Shown here: positions 39,601-50,248 of the stretch, in pieces
Layout of the letters: each line of letters begins with the position of its first letter
Position numbering within the stretch: the stretch's first letter is position 1
DNA from: Streptomyces noursei
GTDB lineage: Bacteria; Actinomycetota; Actinomycetes; Streptomycetales; Streptomycetaceae
DNA length: 64,000 nt
Reading direction: 5' to 3'
Assembly (NCBI RefSeq): GCF_001646665.1
Contig: NZ_LWBU01000091.1
Location: 180,294-244,293, forward strand
Program-made: the position numbers and the translations under genes
Notes under the pieces: model-generated
What the model was told of the DNA's origin: nothing
Database searches by the model: none
What the model saw: the letters and a program-made list of their open reading frames with translations, nothing else

Positions 39601-40441
39601 CATGTACGGCCACTCCAACCAGGTGGCCCACCACGTGCCGTACATGTACAACGCTGCCGGGCAGCCGTGGAAGACCCAGGAGAAGGTCCGCGAGGTGCTG
39701 TCGAGGCTGTACACGGGCAGCGAGATCGGGCAGGGCTACCACGGCGACGAGGACAACGGCGAGCAGTCGGCCTGGTGGCTCTTCTCGGCGCTGGGCTTCT
39801 ACCCGCTGGTGATGGGCAGTGGGGAGTACGCCATCGGCTCGCCGCTGTTCACCAGGGCGACGGTACGCATGGACAACGGCCGCACGCTGGTGGTCAGGGC
39901 CCCGGAGAACAGCGCGCGGAACGTGTACGTGCAGGGCCTGAAGGTCAACGGCAAGCGCTGGACGTCGACCGCGCTGCCGCACGCGGTGGTGGCGCGCGGC
40001 GGGACGCTGGAGTTCGACATGGGCCCGGAGCCGTCGGCGTGGGGCACGGGCCGGCACGCGGCGCCCGTCTCCATCACCCGGGACGACGCGGTGCCCGCGC
40101 CGCGCCGGGACGTGCTGGCGGGTGCGGGCGAGCTGTTCGACGACACGTCGGCGACGTCCGCGTCGGTGGAGGCCGTGGAGCTGCCGGTCCCGGCGGGCGG
40201 TACGCGGGCGGTGCAGTACACGCTGACCTCGGCGGGGCGGGGGTCCGCCCCCGCGGGGTGGGTGCTCCAGGGGTCGCGGGACGGCACCGTCTGGAAGGAC
40301 CTCGACCGGCGGTCCGGCGAGGTGTTCGCCTGGGACCGGCAGACGCGGGTGTTCACGGTGGCGCGGCCCGGGACGTACGAGCGCTACCGGCTGGTGCCGA
40401 GTGCGGTGTCGACGCTGGCGGAGGTGGAGCTGCTGCGCTGA
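36605..40441 (+). CDS. Secreted GH92 alpha-1,2-mannosidase with CBM32-like domains
   Basis: This 1278-residue protein has a signal peptide with a long basic N-region and Ala-rich core (about 1-40), then an F5/8-type (CBM32-like) galactose-binding fold (about 75-215), a beta-sandwich region, and the GH92 domain (about 410-1150). The GH92 catalytic-base motif GDEDNGEQSAWW, with its Asp-Glu-Asp triplet, and the following FSALGFYPL are intact; NGFWDTYRTTWP is another family landmark. A second CBM32-like fold ends the protein. GH92 enzymes are Ca-dependent exo-alpha-mannosidases acting on fungal or host N-glycans. The putative operator at 36560 suggests sugar-dependent repression. Confidence 0.92.
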   Translation: MQPRQPRTSRPGTRRRFPRTAALVAAASLIAAAAPPAAAALARPGQPDAAEQEFRSSFEPDERPPDWRSTVDVTADGRRRASGVDGAFSAGIPGNVTDKVTAVRASGENGGAGETKENLVDLQPSTKWLTFTPTAWVEFDLDEPVKVVTYALTSANDHAPRDPRNWTLKGSADGAEWTVLDTREGQTFEKRFETRTYDFNNSTEYAHYRLEITGNNGAPGITQLADVQFSNGDASTPVPPDMRTHVDRGPGGSPTARANAGFTGVRALRYAGTHRPEGRAYSYNKVFDVHTPVRRDTELSYRLFPSMPETDLNYPATNVAVDLAFTDGTYLSDLGAVDSHGGALTPRGQGAAKRLYVNQWNQVTAGIGTVAAGRTVDRILVAYDSPKGPAVFQGWIDDITIGRAAPADRHARPSDLASTVRGTHSSGSFSRGNAFPATAVPHGFNFWTPVTNAASKSWLYEYARGNNADNLPTIQAFSASHEPSPWMGDRQTFQLLPSAAAGTPETDRVRRALPFRHEKETARPHYYGVTFESGVRAEITPTDHAAIMRFTYPGADASVVFDNVTDEGGLTLDPATRSFTGFSDVKSGLSTGATRMFVYGVFDAPVTGSASVGVKGHLRFDAGADRTVTLRMATSLIGVEQAKLNLAAEIPEDASFERVRARAQAAWDRILGRVTVEGATRDQLVTLYSNLYRLYLYPNSGFEKVDGRDRYASPFSPQTGPDTPTRTGARIVDGRVYVNNGFWDTYRTTWPAYSFLTPRAAGGLVDGFVQQYKDGGWISRWSSPGYADLMTGTSSDVAFADAYVKGVGFDAEAAYEAALKNATVVPPSSGVGRKGMETSPFLGYASTATHEGLSWSLEGYVNDYGLSRMADALFKRTGKPRYKEESAYFLNRARQYVTLFDREAGFFQGRDAKGGWRVPSASYDPRVWGHDYTETNGWGYAFTAPQDSRGLANLYGGRAGLAKKLDTYFSTPETASPEFVGSYGSVIHEMTEARDVRMGMYGHSNQVAHHVPYMYNAAGQPWKTQEKVREVLSRLYTGSEIGQGYHGDEDNGEQSAWWLFSALGFYPLVMGSGEYAIGSPLFTRATVRMDNGRTLVVRAPENSARNVYVQGLKVNGKRWTSTALPHAVVARGGTLEFDMGPEPSAWGTGRHAAPVSITRDDAVPAPRRDVLAGAGELFDDTSATSASVEAVELPVPAGGTRAVQYTLTSAGRGSAPAGWVLQGSRDGTVWKDLDRRSGEVFAWDRQTRVFTVARPGTYERYRLVPSAVSTLAEVELLR

Positions 40442-40473
40442 GCCGTGCACGTGCCGTGTCCGTGAGTACGCGG

Positions 40474-40512
40474 AAGGGCCGCACCCCGTCGTCCGGACGG
40501 GGTGCGGCCCTT
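40474..40512. terminator. Perfect bidirectional stem-loop terminator
   Basis: A 17-bp perfect stem (AAGGGCCGCACCCCGTC and its complement) with the loop GTCCG lies between the convergent GH92 and aconitase genes, 32 nt after the one stop and 18 nt after the other. Confidence 0.88.
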
Positions 40513-40530
40513 GTGCCGTGCGGCTGATCC

Positions 40531-43311
<2,781 letters not shown>

Positions 43312-43312
43312 C

Positions 43313-43343
43313 TAAGGTAAGACTTAGTTAGGTAACCCTTACC
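43313..43343. promoter_or_regulatory. Iron-box-like AT-rich element upstream of acnA
   Basis: The stretch begins TAAGGTAAGACTTAGTTAG, which matches the DtxR/DmdR iron box TTAGGTTAGGCTAACCTAA at 12 of 19 positions. The outer words GGTAAG and CTTACC form an inverted repeat. It lies about 70-100 bp upstream of the acnA start. Iron control of an iron-sulfur enzyme would make sense, but the match is imperfect. Confidence 0.35.
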
Positions 43344-43376
43344 GGCTGGCGCGGCTGCGGTGCGTCTTTCGGCAGA

Positions 43377-43394
43377 TATCTCGATGTCGAGATA
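43377..43394. promoter_or_regulatory. Perfect inverted repeat, operator candidate
   Basis: TATCTCGA-TG-TCGAGATA has two perfect 8-bp arms and stands out in GC-rich sequence. Its size and form suit a dimeric MarR-type or similar repressor. It is 132 bp upstream of acnA and could serve either strand. Confidence 0.6.
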
Positions 43395-43601
43395 ACTCTA
43401 GTACATGACCGCGCCCGGCGACGAGGCACGCCCGGCGGTACGCCGCCCGGGCGCGGCGCGGCCCGCGGAAACGCCGGGGGGCGCGGGCGCCGGGCCGGGG
43501 GGAGAACCGGGGGGCGGGGGCCCGAGGGGGCTGGACGCTGGGCCGGAGCGGACCGGGCGGCGGGCCGGAGGGGGCCGGTCGGCGGGTGAGGGGCTGGGCG
43601 C

Positions 43602-43711
43602 GTGACGACCGCGCCGCGGGGGTGATGGGCTGCGGGCATGGCGCATGTGTGACCGGGGTGACGACTGAGGGCATGACGACCCCGCCACCGGAGTGATGGG
43701 CTGCGGGCATG
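43602..43711 (+). repeat. Two imperfect 39-bp direct repeats before methyltransferase gene
   Basis: Copies at 43602-43640 and 43673-43711 share the exact block GTGATGGGCTGCGGGCATG, with a partly matching first half. A third degenerate fragment lies between them. The second copy contains the presumed ATG start of the methyltransferase, so the repeat duplicates the translation-initiation area. Confidence 0.75.
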
Positions 43712-44458
43712 ATGACCCTCCCGCGCCGCCTGTCGGCGGCCCTCGACCGCTTCAACGCCGCCCACCCCTGGGACCACAACGCCCACTACCACCGCTGGAT
43801 CCTGCGGCAGCTGCCCCGGCGTTTCGGCAGCGCCCTGGACGTCGGTTCCGGCGCCGGGGACCTGGCCCGGCTGCTGGCCACCCGCGCCGAACGGGTGCAC
43901 GGCATCGACGCCGACCCGGGAATCACCGCCCGAGCGCGCGAGCAGGCCCCCGCGCCCGGGGCGGCGCCCGTGACGTTCACGGTCGCGGACGCCCTGACCG
44001 GCGTCCCGGCCGGCACGTACGACGTCATCACCTGCGTCGCCACCCTGCACCACCTGCCGTTCACCGACGCTCTCACCGTCCTGCGCGGGCACCTCGCCCC
44101 GGGCGGGACCCTGGTGGTCGTCGGCCTCCACCGGGCGCGGACCGCGGGGGACCACCTGCTCGGCGCCCTCGCCGTGCCGCTCAACGCCGCCGTCGGCCTG
44201 GTGCCGAGCAGGGGCCGCACCAGGCCCCGGCCGGTCGCGATGACCGCCCCCACCCGGCCGGCGACCATGACCTTCCGGGAGATCGCGCACGGCGCGCGGG
44301 AGGTCCTGCCCGGCGCCGTGGTGCGGCGCCGGCTCTTCTGGCGCTGGACCCTGGTGTGGCACCATCCGCCGGACGGCCCACGCCCGACGGCGCGTCAGCC
44401 GGTGAAGCGGCGGACGAAGCGGCGCTGCCAGGGCGTCTCGACGGCACGGCGGTCGTAG
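43709..44458 (+). CDS. Class I SAM-dependent methyltransferase
   Basis: This 249-residue protein has a Rossmann methyltransferase fold. Motif I is ALDVGSGAGDLARLL (about 42-56), the acidic residue ending strand 2 lies in VHGIDADPG, and motif IV is TCVATLHHLPF. It is of the UbiE/methyltransferase-11 type that often acts on small molecules; the substrate is unknown. The C-terminal 25 residues overlap the convergent phosphatase gene by 64 bp and are basic and irregular, so the frame may run past the true domain end. ATG 43709 is followed by a second ATG at 43712. Confidence 0.78.
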   Translation: MMTLPRRLSAALDRFNAAHPWDHNAHYHRWILRQLPRRFGSALDVGSGAGDLARLLATRAERVHGIDADPGITARAREQAPAPGAAPVTFTVADALTGVPAGTYDVITCVATLHHLPFTDALTVLRGHLAPGGTLVVVGLHRARTAGDHLLGALAVPLNAAVGLVPSRGRTRPRPVAMTAPTRPATMTFREIAHGAREVLPGAVVRRRLFWRWTLVWHHPPDGPRPTARQPVKRRTKRRCQGVSTARRS

Positions 44459-44826
44459 TGGCGCCGGACGAAGCCCACCGCCTCGTCCGCCGGCACGCCG
44501 TCGAGGACGGCCAGGCACGCCAGGGCCGTACCGGTCCTGCCGCGGCCGCCGCCGCAGGCGACCTCGACGCGTTCGGCCCCGGCCCGCTCCCACACCTCGC
44601 GCAGCACGGCCCGGGCCTCCTCGGGGTCGGCGGGCAGCCGGAAGTCCGGCCAGCGCAGCCAGCGGGACTCCCACGGCGCCTCCGGCGGCCTCCTGCCCAG
44701 CAGGTACACCGCGTAGTCGGGCGCCTCACCGGCGGGCAGCGGCCGCCGCAGTCCGCGCCCGCGAACCGTGCGGCCGGAGGGGAACGTCAGCACGCCCGGG
44801 GCGTCAGCACTCCAGGTCGGGGTCAT
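44395..44826 (-). CDS. Protein-tyrosine-phosphatase-like protein
   Basis: This 143-residue protein has the phosphatase P-loop CGGGRGRTG (Cys-x5-Arg type, near residue 90), preceded by a strand and followed by the helix TALACLAVLDGVPADEAVGF. The general acid is probably in the segment WPDFRLP. It belongs to the small dual-specificity-like phosphatases common in Streptomyces and probably dephosphorylates a protein or small phosphoester in the cytoplasm. ATG 44826 is preferred over 44931, which lies in the promoter area. Its 3' end overlaps the convergent methyltransferase. Confidence 0.82.
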   Translation of the reverse strand: MTPTWSADAPGVLTFPSGRTVRGRGLRRPLPAGEAPDYAVYLLGRRPPEAPWESRWLRWPDFRLPADPEEARAVLREVWERAGAERVEVACGGGRGRTGTALACLAVLDGVPADEAVGFVRRHYDRRAVETPWQRRFVRRFTG

Positions 44827-44908
44827 CCGGCCACGGTAGCCGCCGCCCTCGCACCCGGGTGGCGGAACCGGTGTTGCGGGGCCCGGCGGGGCCGCCGAGC
44901 ATCGGAGC

Positions 44909-45265
44909 ATGTTCAGTGGCGCGCACGTCATCCTCTACACCAAGGACGCCGAGGCCGACCGGGCCTTCGTCAGGGACGTGCTGGGCTTCGACCACGTCGA
45001 CGCCGGACGGGGCTGGCTGGTCTTCCGGCTGCCGCCCGCCGAGGTCGCCGTGCACCCGACGTCCGGCGAGCCGCACCACGAGTTCTTCCTGATGTGCGAC
45101 GACATCAAGGGCACCCTGCGGAAGTTGACGGAGCGCGGGGCGGAGGTCTCCCGGCCGGTGAGCGATCAGGGGTGGGGGCTCCTCGCGGCGCTGCGGCTGC
45201 CGAGCGGTGGTGAACTGCCGCTCTACGAGCCGCGCCACCCCACGGCGCACGGGCTGTCACCCTGA
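44909..45265 (+). CDS. VOC family (glyoxalase-like) protein
   Basis: This 118-residue protein has the paired beta-alpha-beta units of the vicinal-oxygen-chelate fold: AHVILYTKDAEADRAFVRDVLGF at its N-terminus and HHEFFLMCDDIKGTLRKLTERG in the second half, ending in LPLYEPRHP. Metal-ligand candidates are His6, His56-57 and Glu107. The family includes glyoxalases, dioxygenases and resistance proteins, so the reaction cannot be named. It is divergent from the phosphatase gene. Confidence 0.82.
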   Translation: MFSGAHVILYTKDAEADRAFVRDVLGFDHVDAGRGWLVFRLPPAEVAVHPTSGEPHHEFFLMCDDIKGTLRKLTERGAEVSRPVSDQGWGLLAALRLPSGGELPLYEPRHPTAHGLSP

Positions 45266-45288
45266 CGGCGGACCCCACCCGGTGGGGC

Positions 45289-45304
45289 ATCTCATATCTG
45301 AGAT
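45289..45304. promoter_or_regulatory. Inverted repeat just upstream of HTH-MurA start
   Basis: ATCTCA-TATC-TGAGAT has perfect 6-bp arms and lies 11 bp before the ATG of the HTH-MurA gene. This is where a repressor would block transcription start. The simplest reader is the HTH domain of the MurA fusion itself, i.e. autoregulation, which is inference. Confidence 0.55.
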
Positions 45305-45315
45305 AGCCTGCCCCC

Positions 45316-46845
45316 ATGGCAGACGACTACCTCGTACGCATCGGCAAGCTCATCCGTGACGCCCGGCAGCACCGCGGCTGGACGCAGACGCAGCTCGCCG
45401 AAGCGCTGGCCACCAGCCAGAGCGCGGTCAACCGCATCGAGCGCGGCAATCAGAACATCAGCCTTGAGATGATCGCTCGGATCGGCGAGGCGCTCGACAG
45501 TGAAATCGTGTCACTCGGGTACGCGGGTCCCATGCACCTCCGCGTAGTGGGCGGGCGCCGGTTGTCCGGCTCCATCGACGTCAAGACGAGCAAGAACGCG
45601 TGCGTGGCACTGCTGTGCGCGTCCCTCCTCAACAAGGGTCGCACGACGCTGCGCCGGGTCGCCCGGATCGAGGAGGTGTACCGGCTCCTGGAGGTCCTCA
45701 ACTCCATCGGGGTGCGCACCCGTTGGATCAACGACGGGATGGACCTGGAGATCGTCCCGCCCGCGCACCTCGACATGGCCGCCATCGACGCGGACGCCGC
45801 CCGCCGCACCCGGTCCATCATCATGTTCCTCGGCCCGCTGCTGCACCGGCTGCGGCAGTTCAAGCTCCCGTACGCGGGCGGCTGCGACCTCGGTACGCGC
45901 ACGATCGAGCCGCACATGATCGCGCTGCGCCGCTTCGGCCTGGACATCACGGCCACCGAGGGGCTCTACCACGCCGAGGTGGACCGCCGGGTCTCCCCGG
46001 ACCGGCCGATCGTGCTGACCGAGCGCGGCGACACCGTGACCGAGAACGCGCTGCTGGCCGCCGCCCGCCACGACGGCGTCACCGTCATCCGCAACGCCTC
46101 CTCCAACTACATGGTCCAGGACCTGTGCTTCTTCCTGGAGGCCCTGGGCGTACGGGTGGAGGGCATCGGCACGACGACGCTGACCGTGCACGGCATCCCC
46201 TCCATCGACGTGGACGTCGACTACTCCCCCTCCGAGGACCCGGTCGAGGCCATGAGCCTGCTGGCCGCCGCGGTCGTCACGGAGTCGGAGCTGACGATCC
46301 GCCGGGTGCCGATCGAGTTCCTGGAGATCGAGCTCGCGGTCCTGGAGGAGATGGGCCTCGACCACGACCGCACCGCGGAGTACCCCGCGGACAACGGCCG
46401 CACGCGGCTGGTGGACCTGACCGTCCGCCCCTCCAAGCTGGAGGCGCCGATCGACAAGATCCACCCGATGCCGTTCCCCGGCCTGAACATCGACAACGTG
46501 CCGTTCTTCGCGGCCATCGCCGCGTCCGCCCAGGGACAGACCCTCATCCACGACTGGGTCTACGACAACCGCGCCATCTACCTCACCGACCTCAACCGCC
46601 TGGGCGGCCGGCTCCAGCTCCTGGACCCGCACCGCGTCCTGGTGGAGGGCCCCACCCGCTGGCGCGCCGCCGAGATGATGTGCCCGCCGGCGCTGCGGCC
46701 CGCGGTGGTCGTCCTGCTCGCCATGATGGCCGCCGAGGGCACGTCCGTGCTGCGCAACGTCTACGTCATCAACCGCGGATACGAGGACCTGGCGGAGCGC
46801 CTCAACTCGGTGGGCGCGCAGATCGAGATCTTCCGCGACATCTGA
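45316..46845 (+). CDS. murA: MurA-type enolpyruvyl transferase fused to an N-terminal HTH domain
   Basis: This 509-residue protein has an XRE-type helix-turn-helix at residues 7-65 (GWTQTQLAEALATSQSAVNRI), followed by a complete UDP-N-acetylglucosamine 1-carboxyvinyltransferase domain. Catalytic residues are retained: Lys93-Asn94 (TSKNA), Cys190 (YAGGCDLGTR) with Arg195, and the Asp of GLNIDNVPFF. The normal enzyme has about 420 residues and no HTH. The fusion suggests that a cell-wall precursor enzyme also binds DNA, perhaps at the inverted repeat 11 bp upstream of its own start. Streptomyces carry a second, ordinary MurA, so this one may be regulatory or specialised. Confidence 0.92.
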   Translation: MADDYLVRIGKLIRDARQHRGWTQTQLAEALATSQSAVNRIERGNQNISLEMIARIGEALDSEIVSLGYAGPMHLRVVGGRRLSGSIDVKTSKNACVALLCASLLNKGRTTLRRVARIEEVYRLLEVLNSIGVRTRWINDGMDLEIVPPAHLDMAAIDADAARRTRSIIMFLGPLLHRLRQFKLPYAGGCDLGTRTIEPHMIALRRFGLDITATEGLYHAEVDRRVSPDRPIVLTERGDTVTENALLAAARHDGVTVIRNASSNYMVQDLCFFLEALGVRVEGIGTTTLTVHGIPSIDVDVDYSPSEDPVEAMSLLAAAVVTESELTIRRVPIEFLEIELAVLEEMGLDHDRTAEYPADNGRTRLVDLTVRPSKLEAPIDKIHPMPFPGLNIDNVPFFAAIAASAQGQTLIHDWVYDNRAIYLTDLNRLGGRLQLLDPHRVLVEGPTRWRAAEMMCPPALRPAVVVLLAMMAAEGTSVLRNVYVINRGYEDLAERLNSVGAQIEIFRDI

Positions 46846-46857
46846 GCAGCCTCAGAT

Positions 46858-48210
46858 TCAGCGCCACCAATCCCCTCTCGACCTGCATGTATGCGAGCCA
46901 GGAGGGGATTCGTCGGCTTCTGTGGGACTTGTCTGGGGCTTTGGCTCGGGATGGGCTCGGGTATTCAAGGAAATCTCAGAGGGTGCGCTGCCCTGACGTG
47001 ACATTGCTGAGCCGTGAAGCATGCGCCGAGCCAGCGCGTCGATCTCGGCAAGCAACCCCGCGGGATGCTGTTCCAAGTCAATGGCGTGCTGGTGGAGGAC
47101 CGTACCGGCATGTCGCACACGGTGGCTGATGCGTGGAGCGTTGCCCTTCGCGTACACCAGGTGCCCCTCCGGCAGCCCCAGGGCAGTGCAGTAGGCCAGC
47201 ATTTGGTACAGGTCCTCATTCGGAAAGCCGCGTTTTCTGCGGGCCTTGTACTTGGCGTCCGCGACGATCAGTGGGGTGCCGGACTCTCCGTACCAGACAA
47301 AATCGGGTCGCAGGTGGATCGCATCCCCTTCGTCCATGTGGATGTTCCGGGCCTGGAGGACACTTCTGCCACCGTAGGGGCGCATGGCCTCACGTAGTGC
47401 CGTACAGACGAAGTCCTCGTAGATGCCGTTCATGTCGAACAGGAAGCCGTTCATGCGCAGCTGCCCGGGCAGGTGCTCGGCCGACCATCCCCTCAGCACC
47501 GCCTCGGAAAGGTGGAGTGCCGGGTGATAGCGGGTGTTGAGCCGCGTCGGATGCCAGCCGAGTGGTGTCTGCCCCCGGGTGAGCGGTGTGATGTCCACCA
47601 GCCGGGACCGCTGGTGCATCAGGCGCGTACGTACGGTCCGGGGGACACCGGGGAGGCGCAGAAGCCGGTCGACAGCCGCGCGGAGGATGCGGTTCTCGAT
47701 GATGTCCGTGGTGAATTCGTCGTACGTCACCTCCGCAGGCACGGGCATGCCGAACCGGCGGCGGATCTGTTCGGACTCGCGGAGCCGGCCGCGTACGACG
47801 GGGGACGACTCCTCGGCCGTCCGGTAGCCCTGGAGCAGGCCCTGCCGCAGTGCGCGGTCGATCTGGCGCTCGACGGCGTGCGCGAACGCCGGGAGGAGGT
47901 CGTCGTGCGCGGCAAGGTCCACGGCGCCGTCCCGCCAGCCCCGGGGGTCGCTGCTGTAGCCGAGCAGGAAGAGCAGGCGGGCGATCGGCACCTTGGGGGT
48001 GATCCGCACCGTGACGCCTTCGCCGCCGGGCACGGTGAGCGTGACGGCGCCTACCCTGCTGCCGGCACGTAGTCGCCAGGCGCCCGGGGCGTAGGGGTCC
48101 GGACCGGCCTCTTCAAGGATCCTGGACGCGGCCAGTGCGCGGCCCACGGCGTCGGGGAGCCGAACCGAACGCGCGGGTCCGTGTTCGACGAGGGGGACGT
48201 CGGAGGTCAC
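46858..48210 (-). CDS. McrC-like nuclease subunit of a McrBC-type restriction system
   Basis: This 450-residue protein matches the McrC plan: an N-terminal beta-rich part that contacts the McrB ring, a central helical part with YDEFTTDIIENRILRAA, and a C-terminal PD-(D/E)xK nuclease (about 300-325, DFVWYG followed by VADAKYK). McrBC systems cut modified foreign DNA using GTP or a nucleotide motor. GTG 48210 overlaps the McrB-like stop by 4 bp, the usual McrB-McrC order. The C-terminal 35 residues are Pro/Ser-rich and probably disordered. Confidence 0.88.
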   Translation of the reverse strand: MTSDVPLVEHGPARSVRLPDAVGRALAASRILEEAGPDPYAPGAWRLRAGSRVGAVTLTVPGGEGVTVRITPKVPIARLLFLLGYSSDPRGWRDGAVDLAAHDDLLPAFAHAVERQIDRALRQGLLQGYRTAEESSPVVRGRLRESEQIRRRFGMPVPAEVTYDEFTTDIIENRILRAAVDRLLRLPGVPRTVRTRLMHQRSRLVDITPLTRGQTPLGWHPTRLNTRYHPALHLSEAVLRGWSAEHLPGQLRMNGFLFDMNGIYEDFVCTALREAMRPYGGRSVLQARNIHMDEGDAIHLRPDFVWYGESGTPLIVADAKYKARRKRGFPNEDLYQMLAYCTALGLPEGHLVYAKGNAPRISHRVRHAGTVLHQHAIDLEQHPAGLLAEIDALARRMLHGSAMSRQGSAPSEISLNTRAHPEPKPQTSPTEADESPPGSHTCRSRGDWWR

Positions 48211-50060
48211 TGCGCGTCGGTCCCGTCGCCCGGTTCGGGCGAGGTGGTGCGTGAGGCGAGCGCCCTGCGGAGTGCCGGCAGGCCGTAGCGGTCCTCGATG
48301 TCCACGCCTTCGCCGTAGTGGTGCTCCTCCAGGAGCGGGAGGATCTTGGTCCGCCAGGTCCGTTCCAGTCCGCCCTCGCGGTAGACGCCGGGCTTCATCA
48401 GGTACGACGGTCCGATCTTGAAGTCGGGTTCGTCGATGCGGGCGTTGAGGGCGTCGAGCAGGTCCGCGGGTTCGGCGTCCTTGTCCTTTGACTCCAGCCA
48501 GGAACGCAGCATCCCTCGGGTCGGATCGATGCGCGGGGAGAGCTCGACGAACGCGAAGCGCCGGCGCATCGCAGCGTCGACGAGGGCGATCGAGCGGTCG
48601 GCCGTGTTCATGGTGCCGATGACGAAGAGGTTGCGGGGCAGGAAGAAGTCCTCGTCCGAGTAGGTCAGCCGCACTGACCGGTCGCGGTATTCGAGGAGAA
48701 AGTACAGCTCGCCGAAGACCTTGGCGAGGTTGGCCCGGTTGATCTCGTCGATGACCAGGAAGTGCGGGATGTGCCGGTTGCCCTCCCTGCGGGCCAGCTC
48801 GGCGAACTCGCGCAGGGGGCCGGCCGTGAGCCGGAAGGCGACCTCGCGCGTGCCGGGGTCCTCGCGGGGACGGAAGCCCTCGAAGAAGTCCTCGTAGGAG
48901 TACGACGGGTGGAACTGGACCAGTTCGACCTGTTCCGGTCCGCCGCCGAAGAACGCGGCGAGCCTCTGCGCGAGGAAAGTCTTGCCCGTCCCGGGAGGGC
49001 CGTAGAAGATCAGCTGCTTCTCGTCGTGGAGCAGTTGCCTGATCTCCTGCAGCCATTCGAGGTGGTGCACGTGGAGCTCCTTCCGCAGCTCCTCGGTGGG
49101 CTCGGGCAGCTCCACGTCGCGGCGGGCGGTGACGGCCAGGGGCTCGGCGCTGATCCCGGTGCCGTCGGCCAGGGCCTCCTCCACCAGCTCCTCGTCGCTG
49201 ACCCCGAGGCCGTCGACGACGGCCTTGACGGTGGTGAGGTCGACCACGTCGTGGCGCGACGAGAGCTTCTGACGCAGTTCCTGCGGCAGTTCGTCCAGGG
49301 GGAAGCCGTCGCCTCCCCACTCCACGGGGCGCCAGAGGACGTGGCTTCCGTCGTCGGCGACGAGGTGCTCGACGTTGCCGGTGATCTCCCCGGTGTGGAG
49401 CCGACCGTCGGCGAGTGCGCACACCGTGTCGCCCGGCCGCATCCGGGAGAGGAAGGCGTGCAGCTCCTCGACGAGCTGCGGCTTCTCGGTGTACGTCGCC
49501 GTCGACCCGTAGTCCTCGTCGACGAAGGTGCGCAACTGTTCCTTGCTGATGCCCTGGGTGGCGGCGGGACGCAGGTGGGCGGCGGTCAGGAACACCCTGC
49601 CTTCGGGGAGCCACGCGCGCCGGAACAGGTCGGGGCCGGCCGAGTGCGGCCCCCGCACCAGCCAGGCGCGGCTCGGACCCGACCACACCTGGCCGAGGAA
49701 GTCGGCGAGCGGCCGGCCGTCCTCGGTCTTCCACTCCATCCACCCGTTGGAGCTGCGGCCCACGAGGATCTCCGCCGCCGCGGAGGGCGAATTGCACTCC
49801 ACGTCCTCGACCACTTCGAGCCTGCCCGGCCACGTGGACGTCTCGCGTATCACCCCTTCCGCGACGAGCCGTTCGCGCAGCCGGTGCGAGGAAGGCGTCT
49901 TCTCCGGGAACGACGGGACGACGTCGGGTCGCGCCGGGGAGCCCGCGAGCACCACCATCTTCTGGCTGCCGTTGGTCCCGCTCTCGGAGAGCAGCCGGCC
50001 TCTGGCCACGGGGCCGCCGTACGGCAGGCGCAGCTGGAACTCCGGGTACGAATCGAGCAT
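48207..50060 (-). CDS. McrB-like AAA+ NTPase with modified-base-reading N-terminal domain
   Basis: This 617-residue protein has a C-terminal AAA+ domain of the McrB clade: Walker A FYGPPGTGKTF (about 352), Walker B FLVIDEINRAN (about 438) and the family signature GTMNTADRSIALVD. The N-terminal region (about 90-300) contains WSGPSRAWLVRGP and FLSRMRPGDTVCAL, which resemble EVE-like readers of modified bases found in such proteins. It would recognise modified phage DNA and drive the McrC nuclease. ATG 50060 is chosen because AAGGA lies 5-6 nt upstream; ATG 50096 lacks a ribosome site. Confidence 0.88.
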   Translation of the reverse strand: MLDSYPEFQLRLPYGGPVARGRLLSESGTNGSQKMVVLAGSPARPDVVPSFPEKTPSSHRLRERLVAEGVIRETSTWPGRLEVVEDVECNSPSAAAEILVGRSSNGWMEWKTEDGRPLADFLGQVWSGPSRAWLVRGPHSAGPDLFRRAWLPEGRVFLTAAHLRPAATQGISKEQLRTFVDEDYGSTATYTEKPQLVEELHAFLSRMRPGDTVCALADGRLHTGEITGNVEHLVADDGSHVLWRPVEWGGDGFPLDELPQELRQKLSSRHDVVDLTTVKAVVDGLGVSDEELVEEALADGTGISAEPLAVTARRDVELPEPTEELRKELHVHHLEWLQEIRQLLHDEKQLIFYGPPGTGKTFLAQRLAAFFGGGPEQVELVQFHPSYSYEDFFEGFRPREDPGTREVAFRLTAGPLREFAELARREGNRHIPHFLVIDEINRANLAKVFGELYFLLEYRDRSVRLTYSDEDFFLPRNLFVIGTMNTADRSIALVDAAMRRRFAFVELSPRIDPTRGMLRSWLESKDKDAEPADLLDALNARIDEPDFKIGPSYLMKPGVYREGGLERTWRTKILPLLEEHHYGEGVDIEDRYGLPALRRALASRTTSPEPGDGTDAQ

Positions 50061-50248
50061 CGGTGTCCTTGGGTCGGAGGGTACGGCCGGGTGCATTGTG
50101 GGGCGCTCGTGATTCGTTTCGGCGGCGCTTCGCGTATTTCCGGCCAACTCCGACGCCTTGACCGGCACAGATCCGGCCGCACGTTGCCGTGCGCGGCGGC
50201 CGAAGCCCATGATCGGGAGCGGAGCACCGGGACGGCGAGAGGGGAACG

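Noticed and set aside
43405..43605. 66-codon open frame just after the 43377 operator
   Set aside because: It encodes only Gly/Pro/Arg/Ala-rich low-complexity sequence, has no ribosome site, and is not a recognisable protein. Position suggests at most the relic of a lost regulator.
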